Source: UJ101 sp047975265 (GTDB lineage Bacteria > Bacteroidota > Bacteroidia > Flavobacteriales > UJ101). From it: a stretch of 31,562 nucleotides of DNA. Positions 7,718 through 16,196 of this stretch are shown here, in pieces. Location: NCBI GenBank assembly GCA_047975265.1, contig JBKEDE010000026.1, positions 1 through 31,562 of the forward strand, read 5' to 3'. Each line of letters starts with the position of its first letter. Position 1 is the stretch's first letter. Under the pieces are notes generated by a model, which had not been told where the DNA came from, ran no database searches, and worked only from the letters and a program-made list of their open reading frames with translations. The translations under genes were made by a program, and so were the position numbers.

Positions 7718-8437
7718 TTATAATTGCACTTGATTTAAAGTTACATTAAAAACACCTCCAAAACTTACTATTCCAGAAAATGTAATAGTTTTACTCGCTG
7801 CATTTACAGTAAAATTTGTAATATTAGTAGTATATCCCCAAATTGGAAATTGAGATTGAGTTATTGAAAAATCATTTGTAGCAATATCATTAGCTGTGAT
7901 AACAGCTCCTCTACAAGCATATCCTGTACCATAGGCCCGCCCAATATCATAATAACCTCCTAAAGCATGAGATAATTCATATTGGTTACCTCCTAAACTT
8001 TTAATAATAACATATTTTAAATTAGATTGAGTATCACTTCCTACTCTTTCAATTGAAGATAAATAAAGTCCTTCAATACTTGATACTAAATCACCTGTAC
8101 TAGCTACCCAAACATCTCTTGATGCCGTACCATCAAATCCATCAGAATTTGTTGCTGAATATGTTACTGTATATTTATCAGGAGAATTTGTATCAACTCC
8201 TGCTACTGACCAATATACACCCGATGAATTAGAAGCCTGTACAGGAATATCTTTTCCGTTTTCAGTTGCCGTTGCTCCAGGATCTGTAAATGTCGTTCCT
8301 TGTTCAATCAGTTCAGTTGCATTACCCAATACTGTTACAATTGGAAAACTTGTTACACGAGATACATCTGAAGTATCATCATTTGCACAAGAGTAAATTA
8401 ATAATACCGAACTTATTAATATTAATAATTTTTTCAT
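7718..8437 (-). CDS. DUF5011/BT_2262-like surface lipoprotein of the SusCD operon
   Basis: I start this at the ATG at 8437 (MKKLLILISSVLLIYSCAND, lipobox C17) rather than nine codons earlier at 8464, because the later start gives a clean lipoprotein signal and avoids overlapping the SusD stop. The cysteine is followed by NDDTSD, an acidic stretch compatible with surface display. Residues 30-120 form an Ig-like DUF5011 domain (IEQGTTFTDPGATATENGKD, YTVTYSATNSDGFDGTASRD). The C-terminal half (IEGLYLSSIERVGSDTQSNL to VSFGGVFNVTLNQVQL) matches the BT_2262-type pattern. Such proteins probably act like SusE/SusF-type surface binders for the imported polymer. The gene is 13 bases after susD. Confidence 0.8.
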   Translation of the reverse strand: MKKLLILISSVLLIYSCANDDTSDVSRVTSFPIVTVLGNATELIEQGTTFTDPGATATENGKDIPVQASNSSGVYWSVAGVDTNSPDKYTVTYSATNSDGFDGTASRDVWVASTGDLVSSIEGLYLSSIERVGSDTQSNLKYVIIKSLGGNQYELSHALGGYYDIGRAYGTGYACRGAVITANDIATNDFSITQSQFPIWGYTTNITNFTVNAASKTITFSGIVSFGGVFNVTLNQVQL

Positions 8438-8450
8438 CTTTTTATCTTTT

Positions 8451-9887
8451 TTAGTTAACATCATACCATACTTTTTCCGTAATAGGAATTACAGCAGGTG
8501 TATTTGGATTACGTTGACTTTCATCTATAGGATATTCCAGCCTTCTTGGAAAAACCTTCCCTGTTTGTCCTTCAATTGAATAAGCAAATTGCCCCGGTAT
8601 ATAAGCAGGATCAGACTGAGCGGTGGTAGTTTCTACCGGATAATTGGTTCTATTATGTTCAATAAAAGCTTCATATCCATTCCCCGGAAAAAAAGAAATC
8701 CATTTTTGAGTAATAATTGCCTCTAAGTTTTCTGCTATAGTCCCTGCAGGATAAGCATAAGCTCCCGCCAACAAACTTGTTCCATCTAATCCCCATTGTG
8801 TAAAAGCCGCTTTCACACCTTTTTCATACAAAGCTTGTGCATTAGCACCTCCGTTATAACGTAAGTCAGCTTCTGCTTGTAAAAAATAGCTTTCTGCTTC
8901 AGAAATAAAATAAAATGCATCTGTAGGATTTAAAATGACTATAGAAGCACTTGATGATCCTTTATCAAAATCTCCTTGGTCTTGAAATGTTGTTCCATCA
9001 TAGAACTTTCCTAATCTTGGATCTGAATTTTGATTTAAAAATGATCCCAATGTAGTACTTGCTCTCAAATTAGTCTTCACGTTTAATTTTCTTCTATCGG
9101 ATTCATATAAAGGATTACTTCTACTTTCTTTATCTTCAAATTGTGTAATGGCAGCATCTTCCATTAAGAAATTATTTTTAGTTAACAAGGCTTTGGCTCC
9201 TGCTTCTGCTACACTTCCTCTTATTTCAGATTGTCTTAAATAAACTTTTAACAATAAAGTATTAGCAAATTGTGTCCATTTAGTCATGTCTCCACCAAAA
9301 AGAAAATCATCATTACCTGGTATTATATCTGTATTTGAAGTAGATAAGTCTTTTGATAAAGCATTACTCAAATCAGCTTCCATTAAATCATAAACAACAT
9401 CTGCAGATTCAAATGCCGGTGTTAAAATAGAACTATTATTTGCTTGTGTATATGGAATAGATCCATAAAAATCTACTAATATTTGAGAGGCATATACTTC
9501 CATTACGGTAGCCATCAGGTAATAATTCCAATTTCCGTCTATTTCTGCTTTTGCTTTTACTGATCGTATGTCTGTTAAAGCATCATACATAGAAGACCAA
9601 TTTCTATTTATAATACTTGCACCTGCATTAATTGTATAATCATCAATTGATTTATATTGATTTGCTACGGCACTTTGAGTCCAAAATTGACTCCAAAAAC
9701 CACCAATTAAAGCAAAGTAAGATCCTGCAGATCCTGCTACTCCAGTTATTCCGGCAGGCATTTGCGAATTTAAAGGAATCTGATCCGGCCTTAATAAATC
9801 GGGGTCTCTATTTATATCCAATACACTATCACATGAGCTAAAAACTAATACTCCTGTGAAAATCAGTGTTAATATTTTTTTATTCAT
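8451..9887 (-). CDS. SusD/RagB-family surface lipoprotein
   Basis: 478 residues. The lipoprotein signal has its cysteine at C19 (VLVFSSCDSVLDINRDPD), the classic SusD opening. The all-helical TPR-rich body is seen in LMATVMEVYASQILVDFYGS followed by IPYTQA, ANTLLLKVYLRQSEIRG and AESYFLQAEADLRYNGG; the C-terminus has QRNPNTPAVIPITEKVWYDV. SusD-type proteins form a lid over the SusC channel and bind the substrate before import. The asparagine- and aspartate-rich length is typical of the shorter SusD_2 type (about 480-520 residues). It starts 18 bases after susC and is co-transcribed with it. Confidence 0.95.
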   Translation of the reverse strand: MNKKILTLIFTGVLVFSSCDSVLDINRDPDLLRPDQIPLNSQMPAGITGVAGSAGSYFALIGGFWSQFWTQSAVANQYKSIDDYTINAGASIINRNWSSMYDALTDIRSVKAKAEIDGNWNYYLMATVMEVYASQILVDFYGSIPYTQANNSSILTPAFESADVVYDLMEADLSNALSKDLSTSNTDIIPGNDDFLFGGDMTKWTQFANTLLLKVYLRQSEIRGSVAEAGAKALLTKNNFLMEDAAITQFEDKESRSNPLYESDRRKLNVKTNLRASTTLGSFLNQNSDPRLGKFYDGTTFQDQGDFDKGSSSASIVILNPTDAFYFISEAESYFLQAEADLRYNGGANAQALYEKGVKAAFTQWGLDGTSLLAGAYAYPAGTIAENLEAIITQKWISFFPGNGYEAFIEHNRTNYPVETTTAQSDPAYIPGQFAYSIEGQTGKVFPRRLEYPIDESQRNPNTPAVIPITEKVWYDVN

Positions 9888-9905
9888 CTCTTTGTTATTT
9901 TTAAG

Positions 9906-12900
9906 TTAGAATGACAGCTTTATATTAAATCCATAAGTACGTTGTGATGGATTTGTAGCAAATTCTCCAAATTCACTCCGAAGACCGCTACCATAACTCG
10001 TTGTTTCCGGATCTACGTAAGGGTTTCCATCCGGAGTCCAAAGGAATAAATTCTTTCCATATACTGAGAATATGATATCACGTACTCCTGTTCCCTCTAA
10101 TAAATGATTAGGTAGTTTATATCCAAATGATAAATCTCGCATTCTAATAAATGTTTTATCTATAACATGTTGATTTTCAATTGCTGCATTTTGAGAAGTA
10201 TTATAAAATGCTGTTACATCCTCAAAACTAACAGGAGTTGTATTTTCAGAATACGTTCCATTCCCATTATCTACAACTGAATTTGGTATAATAAAAGGAT
10301 TGCGATCGTTATAAGTTGTCTCAATTCCGTTTCCTACAAAATAACTTAGGCGTTTTGTATAAGAATACATCTCACCTCCTTGTTTCCAATCAAAACTCAT
10401 AGATAATCTAAAATTTTTATACGAAAATACGTTTCTTAATCCCATTATAAAATCTCTTTGTGATGAACCTGCATATTGCTCTGAACCATCTTTAACATAG
10501 TATCCGGTGTTTGGATTTACAACATACTTTCCATCCACTGTGAGAGGTCCGGGTGTATAAAACACACCTAAAGGTTTCCCTTTTTCTGCATAAAAATTGG
10601 TACCGTAAGCATCATAAAGATTTATCTTAGAAGTATCTCCCATTACATCTAATACTTCACTATCATTTTTTGTAAATGTATACGTTAAATCCCATTTAAA
10701 ATTTTCAGATTTAATCGGTTTTGCTGTTAACATCAATTCTATACCTCTGTTTCTTAAATCTACAAAGTTTCCGGTAATTGTAGAATATCCTGTTGATCCT
10801 GCTACAGGAACATTCACAATTAAACCATTGGTAACTCTATTATAAAGTGCTACATCTAATCCTAAACGTCCTTTTAAAATTCTACCTTCAAAACCAAATT
10901 CAATTTCATCAGTAATTTCCGGTTCTAATTCTTCATTTTCTATTATACCATATGTTTCATAACCATTAACTCCTCCTAATGGATATTCAATAGATCCGAA
11001 ATAAGCATCGTTTGTAGATTGACCTGCTGTGGAGTTCACCAAATACATATTGGTATCGTTACCTACACGAGCCCATGCTCCTCTTAATTTTAAGAAAGAA
11101 TTTCCATTATCTATTACTACCGCAGACAATGAAGCTGATGGATAGAAGTAAGAATTATTTTCTGTCGGTAACGTAGAAGACCAGTCATTTCGAGCTGTTA
11201 GTGTCAAAAAATATCGATTTTTATACCCTAATTCTGTCTGCCCAAAAACACCTATTACTCTTCTTTTATAATCGTTTTGGTCTAAGGTTGGTGTTTGTGC
11301 AGAATTACTGATTTCATAAAAATCCTCCAAGTCTAAATTTGTTACTTTAACACTTAATGAATTTCCATTTCTTTCATTATAGGCGAACCCTCCATAAGCA
11401 CCCAATGTTAAATCATTTGTAAGATCTGTCAGATAATTCAAATTAAAATATGTATCATATTCTCTTCGGGTATATTTTGCTTCTTGTACGGCTCCCACAA
11501 CACCATTCGCTTGAGCATTCGCTTGAGGCGATCCAGGTTCATAATTAATTATAGCTCCCCATCTTTTTACATATTCATTATCGATATCTATACCTGTTTG
11601 AAAATTTGCACTTAATTTTTTTGTAATATCATATCCTAAGTTAATATTCCCGTAAAAACGGTCTTTTTGTATTCTTACATTATTACTTGCTAATGTAACA
11701 TACGGATTTGCTGCATAAGGTGTAAAGAAGTTGCTTGGAGTATTAAAAATATTATTTTGATCTTCCATATCTACTATACTAATATCATTAGGTATTTGGA
11801 TAAGTTCTTGTGTTAAAGATTTACCAAATCCTGCATCATCTCCTTGTCCTGTGGGAACAGCATTTTGATTTTTATGTGTATAATTACCACTACCTCTTAT
11901 TCTAAATTTATCGTATTTCAACCCCGCATTAATACCTACATTGCTTTTTCTAAAAGCATCTTGTGACGTGGGTATAACACCATCTGAATTAACTGTTGAA
12001 TAAGTCAATGCAACATCCGACTCATCATTACCACCTGAAATAGTAATCGAATTTGTAAATGTGCTTCCTGTATCATAGAAATTACGCATATTGTCTTCTA
12101 ATCCCACATACGGTTTAATTTGCTGTTGATTATTAATAATACGTCCCCAAGGTCGTATCACCCCGTCAAATGCCGGTCCCCATGAACCATTTTCATTTGA
12201 AGCTACCATTAACCCTTCGCCTGTAACATTTGAATAAGCCAGACCTGACCATCCTTGACCAAATTGTGTTTGGAAATGGGGAACACGAGCAACTTCTGAA
12301 AAATCAACAGAAGAAGAAACATCTACTCGTAAACGGTTTTTACCTTTCTTTGTTGTGATTAAAATAACTCCGTTAGATCCTCTAGAGCCATAAAGTGCTG
12401 TTGCGGCTGCTCCTTTTAAGAAATTTATACTTTCAATATTGTTAGGATCAATGTCATTAACCCCTGTTCCTGCATCAAAAGAGCTTGTCGACCCTATTAT
12501 ACTTGCAGAATTATTTTGAATTGGTGAACCATCTACAACATATAATGGTGAATTTGATCCTGTTATTGAGCTTAGCCCTCTTACAATCACTTTTGTAGAA
12601 GCTCCTGGTTGTGCCGGAGAAGAAATATCTACTCCTGGTACTTTACCCGACAAGGTTTCTAACGGATTAGAGGTTGCTACCTCTGTTAACTCTTCTCCTG
12701 TTACTTTAGTAGCTGCCCATCCCAAAGACCGAGATTGACGTTTAATCCCCATTCCTGTTACAACTACATCACCAATTACATTTCCTTCTTCTATACCCAT
12801 AGTTATATTCATCGAACTTCCTGATACTGTTTTAACAATATCATCCATTCCGATAAAACTAAAGGTTAATTGTTCTCCCTGCTTTGCTTCAATCGTGTAT

Positions 12901-13073
12901 TTACCATCTACATCTGTCTCTACACTCTCTCCACTTGCACTTTCTACATAAACACCTGGAAGTGGCTCTCCGGCATCATCTTTAACAACTCCTGACACTT
13001 GCACTTGAGCATAAAAAATACCCGCTGCAAATAACAAAAATGTTGTTAAAATTTTTGTACACTTTGTCCTCAT
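9906..13073 (-). CDS. SusC/RagA-family TonB-dependent outer-membrane transporter
   Basis: 1055 residues. A signal peptide (MRTKCTKILTTFLLFAAGIF ending YAQ) precedes a carboxypeptidase-like domain (VSGVVKDDAGEPLPGVYVES, about 24-95). A probable TonB box, GDVVVTGMG, follows near residue 100, then a plug domain (PLETLSGKVPGVDI, TKVIVRGLSSITG, PLYVVDGSPIQ, GSRGSNGVILITTKKG), and a 22-strand barrel ending RTYGFNIKLSF. There is no N-terminal STN domain, so it does not signal directly to an anti-sigma factor. It imports large nutrients across the outer membrane using TonB energy. The cargo cannot be told from sequence, and no glycosidase, protease or sensor is encoded beside it. Confidence 0.96.
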   Translation of the reverse strand: MRTKCTKILTTFLLFAAGIFYAQVQVSGVVKDDAGEPLPGVYVESASGESVETDVDGKYTIEAKQGEQLTFSFIGMDDIVKTVSGSSMNITMGIEEGNVIGDVVVTGMGIKRQSRSLGWAATKVTGEELTEVATSNPLETLSGKVPGVDISSPAQPGASTKVIVRGLSSITGSNSPLYVVDGSPIQNNSASIIGSTSSFDAGTGVNDIDPNNIESINFLKGAAATALYGSRGSNGVILITTKKGKNRLRVDVSSSVDFSEVARVPHFQTQFGQGWSGLAYSNVTGEGLMVASNENGSWGPAFDGVIRPWGRIINNQQQIKPYVGLEDNMRNFYDTGSTFTNSITISGGNDESDVALTYSTVNSDGVIPTSQDAFRKSNVGINAGLKYDKFRIRGSGNYTHKNQNAVPTGQGDDAGFGKSLTQELIQIPNDISIVDMEDQNNIFNTPSNFFTPYAANPYVTLASNNVRIQKDRFYGNINLGYDITKKLSANFQTGIDIDNEYVKRWGAIINYEPGSPQANAQANGVVGAVQEAKYTRREYDTYFNLNYLTDLTNDLTLGAYGGFAYNERNGNSLSVKVTNLDLEDFYEISNSAQTPTLDQNDYKRRVIGVFGQTELGYKNRYFLTLTARNDWSSTLPTENNSYFYPSASLSAVVIDNGNSFLKLRGAWARVGNDTNMYLVNSTAGQSTNDAYFGSIEYPLGGVNGYETYGIIENEELEPEITDEIEFGFEGRILKGRLGLDVALYNRVTNGLIVNVPVAGSTGYSTITGNFVDLRNRGIELMLTAKPIKSENFKWDLTYTFTKNDSEVLDVMGDTSKINLYDAYGTNFYAEKGKPLGVFYTPGPLTVDGKYVVNPNTGYYVKDGSEQYAGSSQRDFIMGLRNVFSYKNFRLSMSFDWKQGGEMYSYTKRLSYFVGNGIETTYNDRNPFIIPNSVVDNGNGTYSENTTPVSFEDVTAFYNTSQNAAIENQHVIDKTFIRMRDLSFGYKLPNHLLEGTGVRDIIFSVYGKNLFLWTPDGNPYVDPETTSYGSGLRSEFGEFATNPSQRTYGFNIKLSF

Positions 13074-13101
13074 ACAGTATTATTTTTTTTGAGTTAATTC
13101 T

Positions 13102-13140
13102 CAAATATGAAGTATTTTTTTGACTTATCCAAAAATACTT
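13102..13140 (-). promoter_or_regulatory. SusCD promoter with an inverted repeat filling the spacer
   Basis: On the minus strand TTG (13132-13130) and CATATTTG (13109-13102, one mismatch to TAnnTTTG) are separated by 20 nt, the right geometry for a Bacteroidota promoter, 28 bases before the susC start. A perfect 10-bp inverted repeat, AAGTATTTTT (13110-13119) and AAAAATACTT (13131-13140), occupies the spacer and overlaps the -33 element. It looks like an operator, though AT-rich chance symmetry is possible. A weaker 5-bp pair (TTGAG 13089-13093, CTCAA 13100-13104) lies just downstream. Confidence 0.5.
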
Positions 13141-13363
13141 CATAAAAATATTTTTTTCGTTTTCTCTTTTTTCGTTATTCTATAAAAAATTAACACCGAA
13201 AACAACCTCTCCTTAAAATGATTACTCAGCGTAAGAATCCTATCTTTATCTACTTTATTAATATATCGGAAAACGTTTGCTCTGCACGGTGTCTGGTAGC
13301 ATCCATCGGTAAAGGAGTAGATATTATTTATATTAACGATCTTATTTTTAAGACTGAACTCAT
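13141..13363. other. Non-coding stretch upstream of susC
   Basis: No frame here has convincing protein character. It separates the susC promoter from the IS5-type transposase remnant. One 8-bp palindrome (AAACGTTT at 13271-13278) recalls LacI-type half sites but is expected by chance. It may be residual IS or ancestral gene sequence. Confidence 0.4.
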
Positions 13364-13597
13364 TTAAACTTTTAGTAAGATAAGAGCAAAGGCTGAATAA
13401 TGCCAACTTAACCAGCAAGAATCTAAATAATTGAATTGTATTAGAAGCGTCCTAAAACTGTCCAACCAGGCAAAAGCACGTTCGTTGACAAATCTTTGAT
13501 TGTAAATATCGTGGTTAAAAAACCACTTTTTCCCTCTTTTGTTTGTTTTTCTATTACGCTTGTTTTCAACAATATTGTTAAACATCCATATATTGGC
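13364..13597 (-). pseudogene. IS5-type transposase, C-terminal remnant
   Basis: About 75 codons read ANIWMFNNIVENKRNRK, KRGKKWFFNHDIYNQRFVN and ERAFAWLDSF, ending ALILLKV at a stop. This is the end of an IS5/IS4-superfamily DDE transposase: YNQRFVNE fits the Y-x2-R-x3-E signature, with the final E as third catalytic residue, and the order ENKRN, ERxxAWLDxF, xxHYxAFxLILL is typical of IS5 relatives. Everything upstream, including both catalytic aspartates, is missing; the frame abuts an unrelated gene tail on the other strand near 13600. I see no terminal repeats. It is an inactive scar of an old insertion and deletion. Confidence 0.72.
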
Positions 13598-13792
13598 ACA
13601 ATTGGTTTTGCAGAGACAGAGAATGTATTATTTCCTAATACAAAACCCACTAAAAAGTTTCTATGGGTTTTTAATGGAGGCACCAAAGATACTGATGGAG
13701 CAGGACAATGGCATTTATGGAGTTCCGGAGTGGAAATGCCTCCAACAGGAGGTATCATTATTGATCAAGATTACCTGAATAATTTACCGTAA
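13598..13792 (+). pseudogene. 3' fragment of an unknown gene, cut by the transposase remnant
   Basis: The plus-strand frame ending at TAA 13790-13792 reads GFAETENVLFPNTKPTKKF, then LWVFNGGTKDTDGAGQWHLW and SSGVEMPPTGGIIIDQDYLN, ending NLP. Residues further left in the same frame are only the reverse of the transposase remnant, so coding probably begins at the junction near 13600. It keeps its own strong terminator. Balanced composition and aromatic residues suggest true former coding sequence, possibly the end of a secreted beta-rich protein, but I do not recognise the family. It has no start of its own and should not be translated. Confidence 0.45.
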
Positions 13793-13807
13793 CAACATTG
13801 AAAAAAT

Positions 13808-13849
13808 AATTCCGGAAAGCAGGATATTTCCATCTCGCTTTCCGGAATT
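13808..13849 (+). terminator. Terminator of the stranded gene fragment
   Basis: Perfect 13-bp arms AATTCCGGAAAGC (13808-13820) and GCTTTCCGGAATT (13837-13849) with a 16-nt loop, 16 bases after the fragment's stop. The T-run is short. It would also insulate the next gene. Confidence 0.65.
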
Positions 13850-13902
13850 TAATCGAATGCACCATTTTTACCGCAAATTTAGACTAATTCTAAAAAAATC
13901 AG

Positions 13903-13910
13903 TACCTTTA
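13903..13910 (+). promoter_or_regulatory. Probable -7 box of the DUF4920 gene
   Basis: TACCTTTA matches TAnnTTTG at seven of eight positions, 18 bases before the ATG at 13928. No clear -33 TTG. Confidence 0.35.
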
Positions 13911-13927
13911 TAAAAAAATTAAAAGAA

Positions 13928-14431
13928 ATGAAAAAGATATTATTTTTAGCAGTCATCAGTTTATCACTGACAGCATTCGCCCAAGAAGCAAAAAAGAAAT
14001 TTTCCCCACCCCAAGGAGACGCCTTAGTAGGAGATACTTATGGCACAAATATTTCTGCAAAAACTGATAAAGAAGCAATTTCTACCAAAAAATTAGCGGA
14101 AGAATTAAAAAGAAAAGATAAGGTTGAAAATATTTCCATAAAAGGAAAAGTGGTGAACGTTTGCAGAAAAAAAGGATGCTGGCTAACATTAGAAACAGAT
14201 AACAATGAACGTTTTTTTGTTAAAATGAAAGATTACGCTTTCTTTGTACCTACAGCCATAAAAGGTAAAAACATCGTGCTGGAAGGCAATGCCGAAAATA
14301 AAACAATTTCTGTAGAAGATGCCAAACACTACGCAGAAGATGCCAAAAAATCCCAAACTGAAATTAATGCTATTACCCAACCACAAAAAGAAATCCGATT
14401 TATAGCTACCGGAATCCGAGTAGTTAAATAA
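13928..14431 (+). CDS. Exported DUF4920 protein
   Basis: 167 residues with a signal peptide (MKKILFLAVISLSLTAFAQ). The mature part matches DUF4920, a small OB-like periplasmic domain: YGTNISAKTDKEAISTKKLA, then IKGKVVNVCRKKGCWLTLET with the conserved CxxxxCW pair, FVKMKDYAFFVPTAIKGKNI and DAKHYAEDAKKSQTEINAIT. The paired cysteines and following tryptophan are almost invariant in the family and could bind metal or be redox-active. The function is not established. It is a single-gene unit between two terminators. Confidence 0.9.
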   Translation: MKKILFLAVISLSLTAFAQEAKKKFSPPQGDALVGDTYGTNISAKTDKEAISTKKLAEELKRKDKVENISIKGKVVNVCRKKGCWLTLETDNNERFFVKMKDYAFFVPTAIKGKNIVLEGNAENKTISVEDAKHYAEDAKKSQTEINAITQPQKEIRFIATGIRVVK

Positions 14432-14460
14432 AATGATAACACATAGCATATATACCCATA

Positions 14461-14491
14461 AAAATAGGATGCCTTAGTTGCATCCTATTTT
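14461..14491 (+). terminator. Terminator of the DUF4920 gene
   Basis: Perfect 11-bp arms AAAATAGGATG (14461-14471) and CATCCTATTTT (14481-14491) with a 9-nt loop, 29 bases after the stop codon. The A- and T-rich arm ends would allow it to work on both strands. Confidence 0.85.
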
Positions 14492-14619
14492 AAATATTCT
14501 TGTTTCTGCATTTACAAAATTGCTTCCTGATTTTTAAATTTTATCATTTGATTTTATAAACTTCATACCATTGTTTACAAAAGCCATCCGTCGTTCAATA
14601 ACAAATTAGAAATTATCAT

Positions 14620-14627
14620 TACTTTTG
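14620..14627 (+). promoter_or_regulatory. -7 box of pepD
   Basis: TACTTTTG fits TAnnTTTG exactly, 44 bases before the pepD start. A -33 TTG is not evident. The rest of 14492-14671 shows nothing else. Confidence 0.45.
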
Positions 14628-14671
14628 AAAAAGTATCTAATCAACATCTTTATAAATATTAAAAACGCATC

Positions 14672-16126
14672 ATGAGCATACGAAACTTAGAACCTCAAAA
14701 AGTTTGGAATTATTTTGCAGATTTGAATGCAGTTCCTCGTGCTTCTAAAAAAGAAGAACAAGTCGTTGAATTTATGAAAAATTTTGGTAAGGAATTAAAT
14801 CTTGAAACCTATGTTGACAATGTAGGAAACGTTATTATAAAAAAAGTCGCTACATCTGAAATGGAAGGTTGTAAAACCATTATTTTACAATCGCATTTAG
14901 ACATGGTGCATCAAAAAAACACAGATGTAAATTTTGATTTTGCCACAGAAGGAATTAAAATGATCATTGAAGGAGGTTGGGTAAAAGCCAACGGAACTAC
15001 ATTAGGTGCTGATAACGGCATAGGAGTAGCCATGATGATGACACTTTTATCCTCTACAGAGATTCCCCATCCTGCCCTTGAATGTTTATTTACCATTGAT
15101 GAAGAAACCGGTATGACCGGAGCCCAACATTTGGATTCTACTCACTTATCCGGAGAAATTTTACTGAATCTTGATACAGAAGAAGATGATGAAATAGATG
15201 TCGGATGTGCAGGAGGTGTTGATACAACTGCTAACGGAACATATGAGCAAACAACTCCACAGCCTAATTCCTCAACCTTTGAACTGGCTTTAAAAGGTCT
15301 TCAAGGAGGACACTCAGGAATGGAAATTCACCTAGGCTTAGGAAATGCCAATAAATTGATGAACCGTGTATTATACAAACTGTCAAAAGAACACGGAATA
15401 GAAATAGCACAAATTAAAGGAGGTGGTTTACGAAATGCTATTCCTCGTGAATCTTTTGCTTTATTCGTTGTTTCCAATAATCAAATAGATGCTTTAAAAC
15501 AAACTTTTAAAAAAATCACTTCTGAAATTCAAGCAGAATGCAAAGCCAAAGCTCCCAACCTTTCTTTTGGATTAAAAGAGACTTCTATACCTGAAAAAGT
15601 AATGAAAAAAGAGAATCAAAAAGCATTATTGTACGCGATTTATTCATGCTTTAATGGAGTTTTTAAAATGAGTGCCGATATAGAAGGTTTGGTCGAAACT
15701 TCTTCCAATTTAGCAAAAATTACTTTAGAAAACGGCTTGGTCGAAATGCACTCTTTACAACGATCTTCTGTTGAACACTCAAAATGGGATGTAGCCGAAA
15801 CAGTAGCTGCCCCCTTTCATTTATTAGGCTATAAAGTAACTCACTCAGGTTCTTATCCGGGTTGGCAACCTGAAATGGATGCTCCTATTTTACAAATAGC
15901 TAAAAAAACGTATATTAATTTGTTTAAAGCCGAGCCTAAAGTGATTGCCTGCCATGCCGGATTAGAGTGTGGCTTATTAAAAAAACATTTACCTGACACA
16001 CAGATGATTTCATTCGGGCCAACTATTTTAGGTGCTCACTCCCCTGATGAACGAGTAAGTATTGCTTCTGTTCAAAAATTTTGGAGTTATTTATTAGAGG
16101 TAATTAAAAATATTCCAAAAAAATAA
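14672..16126 (+). CDS. pepD: Aminoacyl-histidine dipeptidase (cytosol non-specific dipeptidase, M20C)
   Basis: 484 residues, normal for PepD. This cytosolic two-zinc peptidase cleaves Xaa-His and other dipeptides. Visible metal-site and catalytic residues are LQSHLDMVHQK (H75, D77, H80), TLGADNGIG (D114), TIDEETGMTG (E144 catalytic base, E145 ligand) and LNLDTE (D168), with CHAGLECGLL and SFGPTILGAHSPDERV near the C-terminus supplying the last histidine. The lid domain contains GLQGGHSGMEIHLGLGNAN. It is convergent with pcm and has its own promoter. Confidence 0.95.
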   Translation: MSIRNLEPQKVWNYFADLNAVPRASKKEEQVVEFMKNFGKELNLETYVDNVGNVIIKKVATSEMEGCKTIILQSHLDMVHQKNTDVNFDFATEGIKMIIEGGWVKANGTTLGADNGIGVAMMMTLLSSTEIPHPALECLFTIDEETGMTGAQHLDSTHLSGEILLNLDTEEDDEIDVGCAGGVDTTANGTYEQTTPQPNSSTFELALKGLQGGHSGMEIHLGLGNANKLMNRVLYKLSKEHGIEIAQIKGGGLRNAIPRESFALFVVSNNQIDALKQTFKKITSEIQAECKAKAPNLSFGLKETSIPEKVMKKENQKALLYAIYSCFNGVFKMSADIEGLVETSSNLAKITLENGLVEMHSLQRSSVEHSKWDVAETVAAPFHLLGYKVTHSGSYPGWQPEMDAPILQIAKKTYINLFKAEPKVIACHAGLECGLLKKHLPDTQMISFGPTILGAHSPDERVSIASVQKFWSYLLEVIKNIPKK

Positions 16127-16196
16127 CCTTTATTGCTTCCGTTGTTTTACGTAGCTCTCACAAGACATCGGAAATATGTTCTAATGCTTTGCTAAA

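Noticed and set aside
13268..13280. AAACGTTT palindrome resembling a LacI-type operator
   Set aside because: An 8-bp palindrome is expected about a hundred times in a window this size and no LacI-type regulator is adjacent.
13140..13418. Minus-strand frame of about 90 codons upstream of susC
   Set aside because: Part overlaps the transposase remnant in another frame, composition is not protein-like, and it ends in the susC promoter.
13441..13758. Minus-strand frame of about 100 codons
   Set aside because: It crosses the junction between the gene tail and the transposase remnant in the wrong frame for both.
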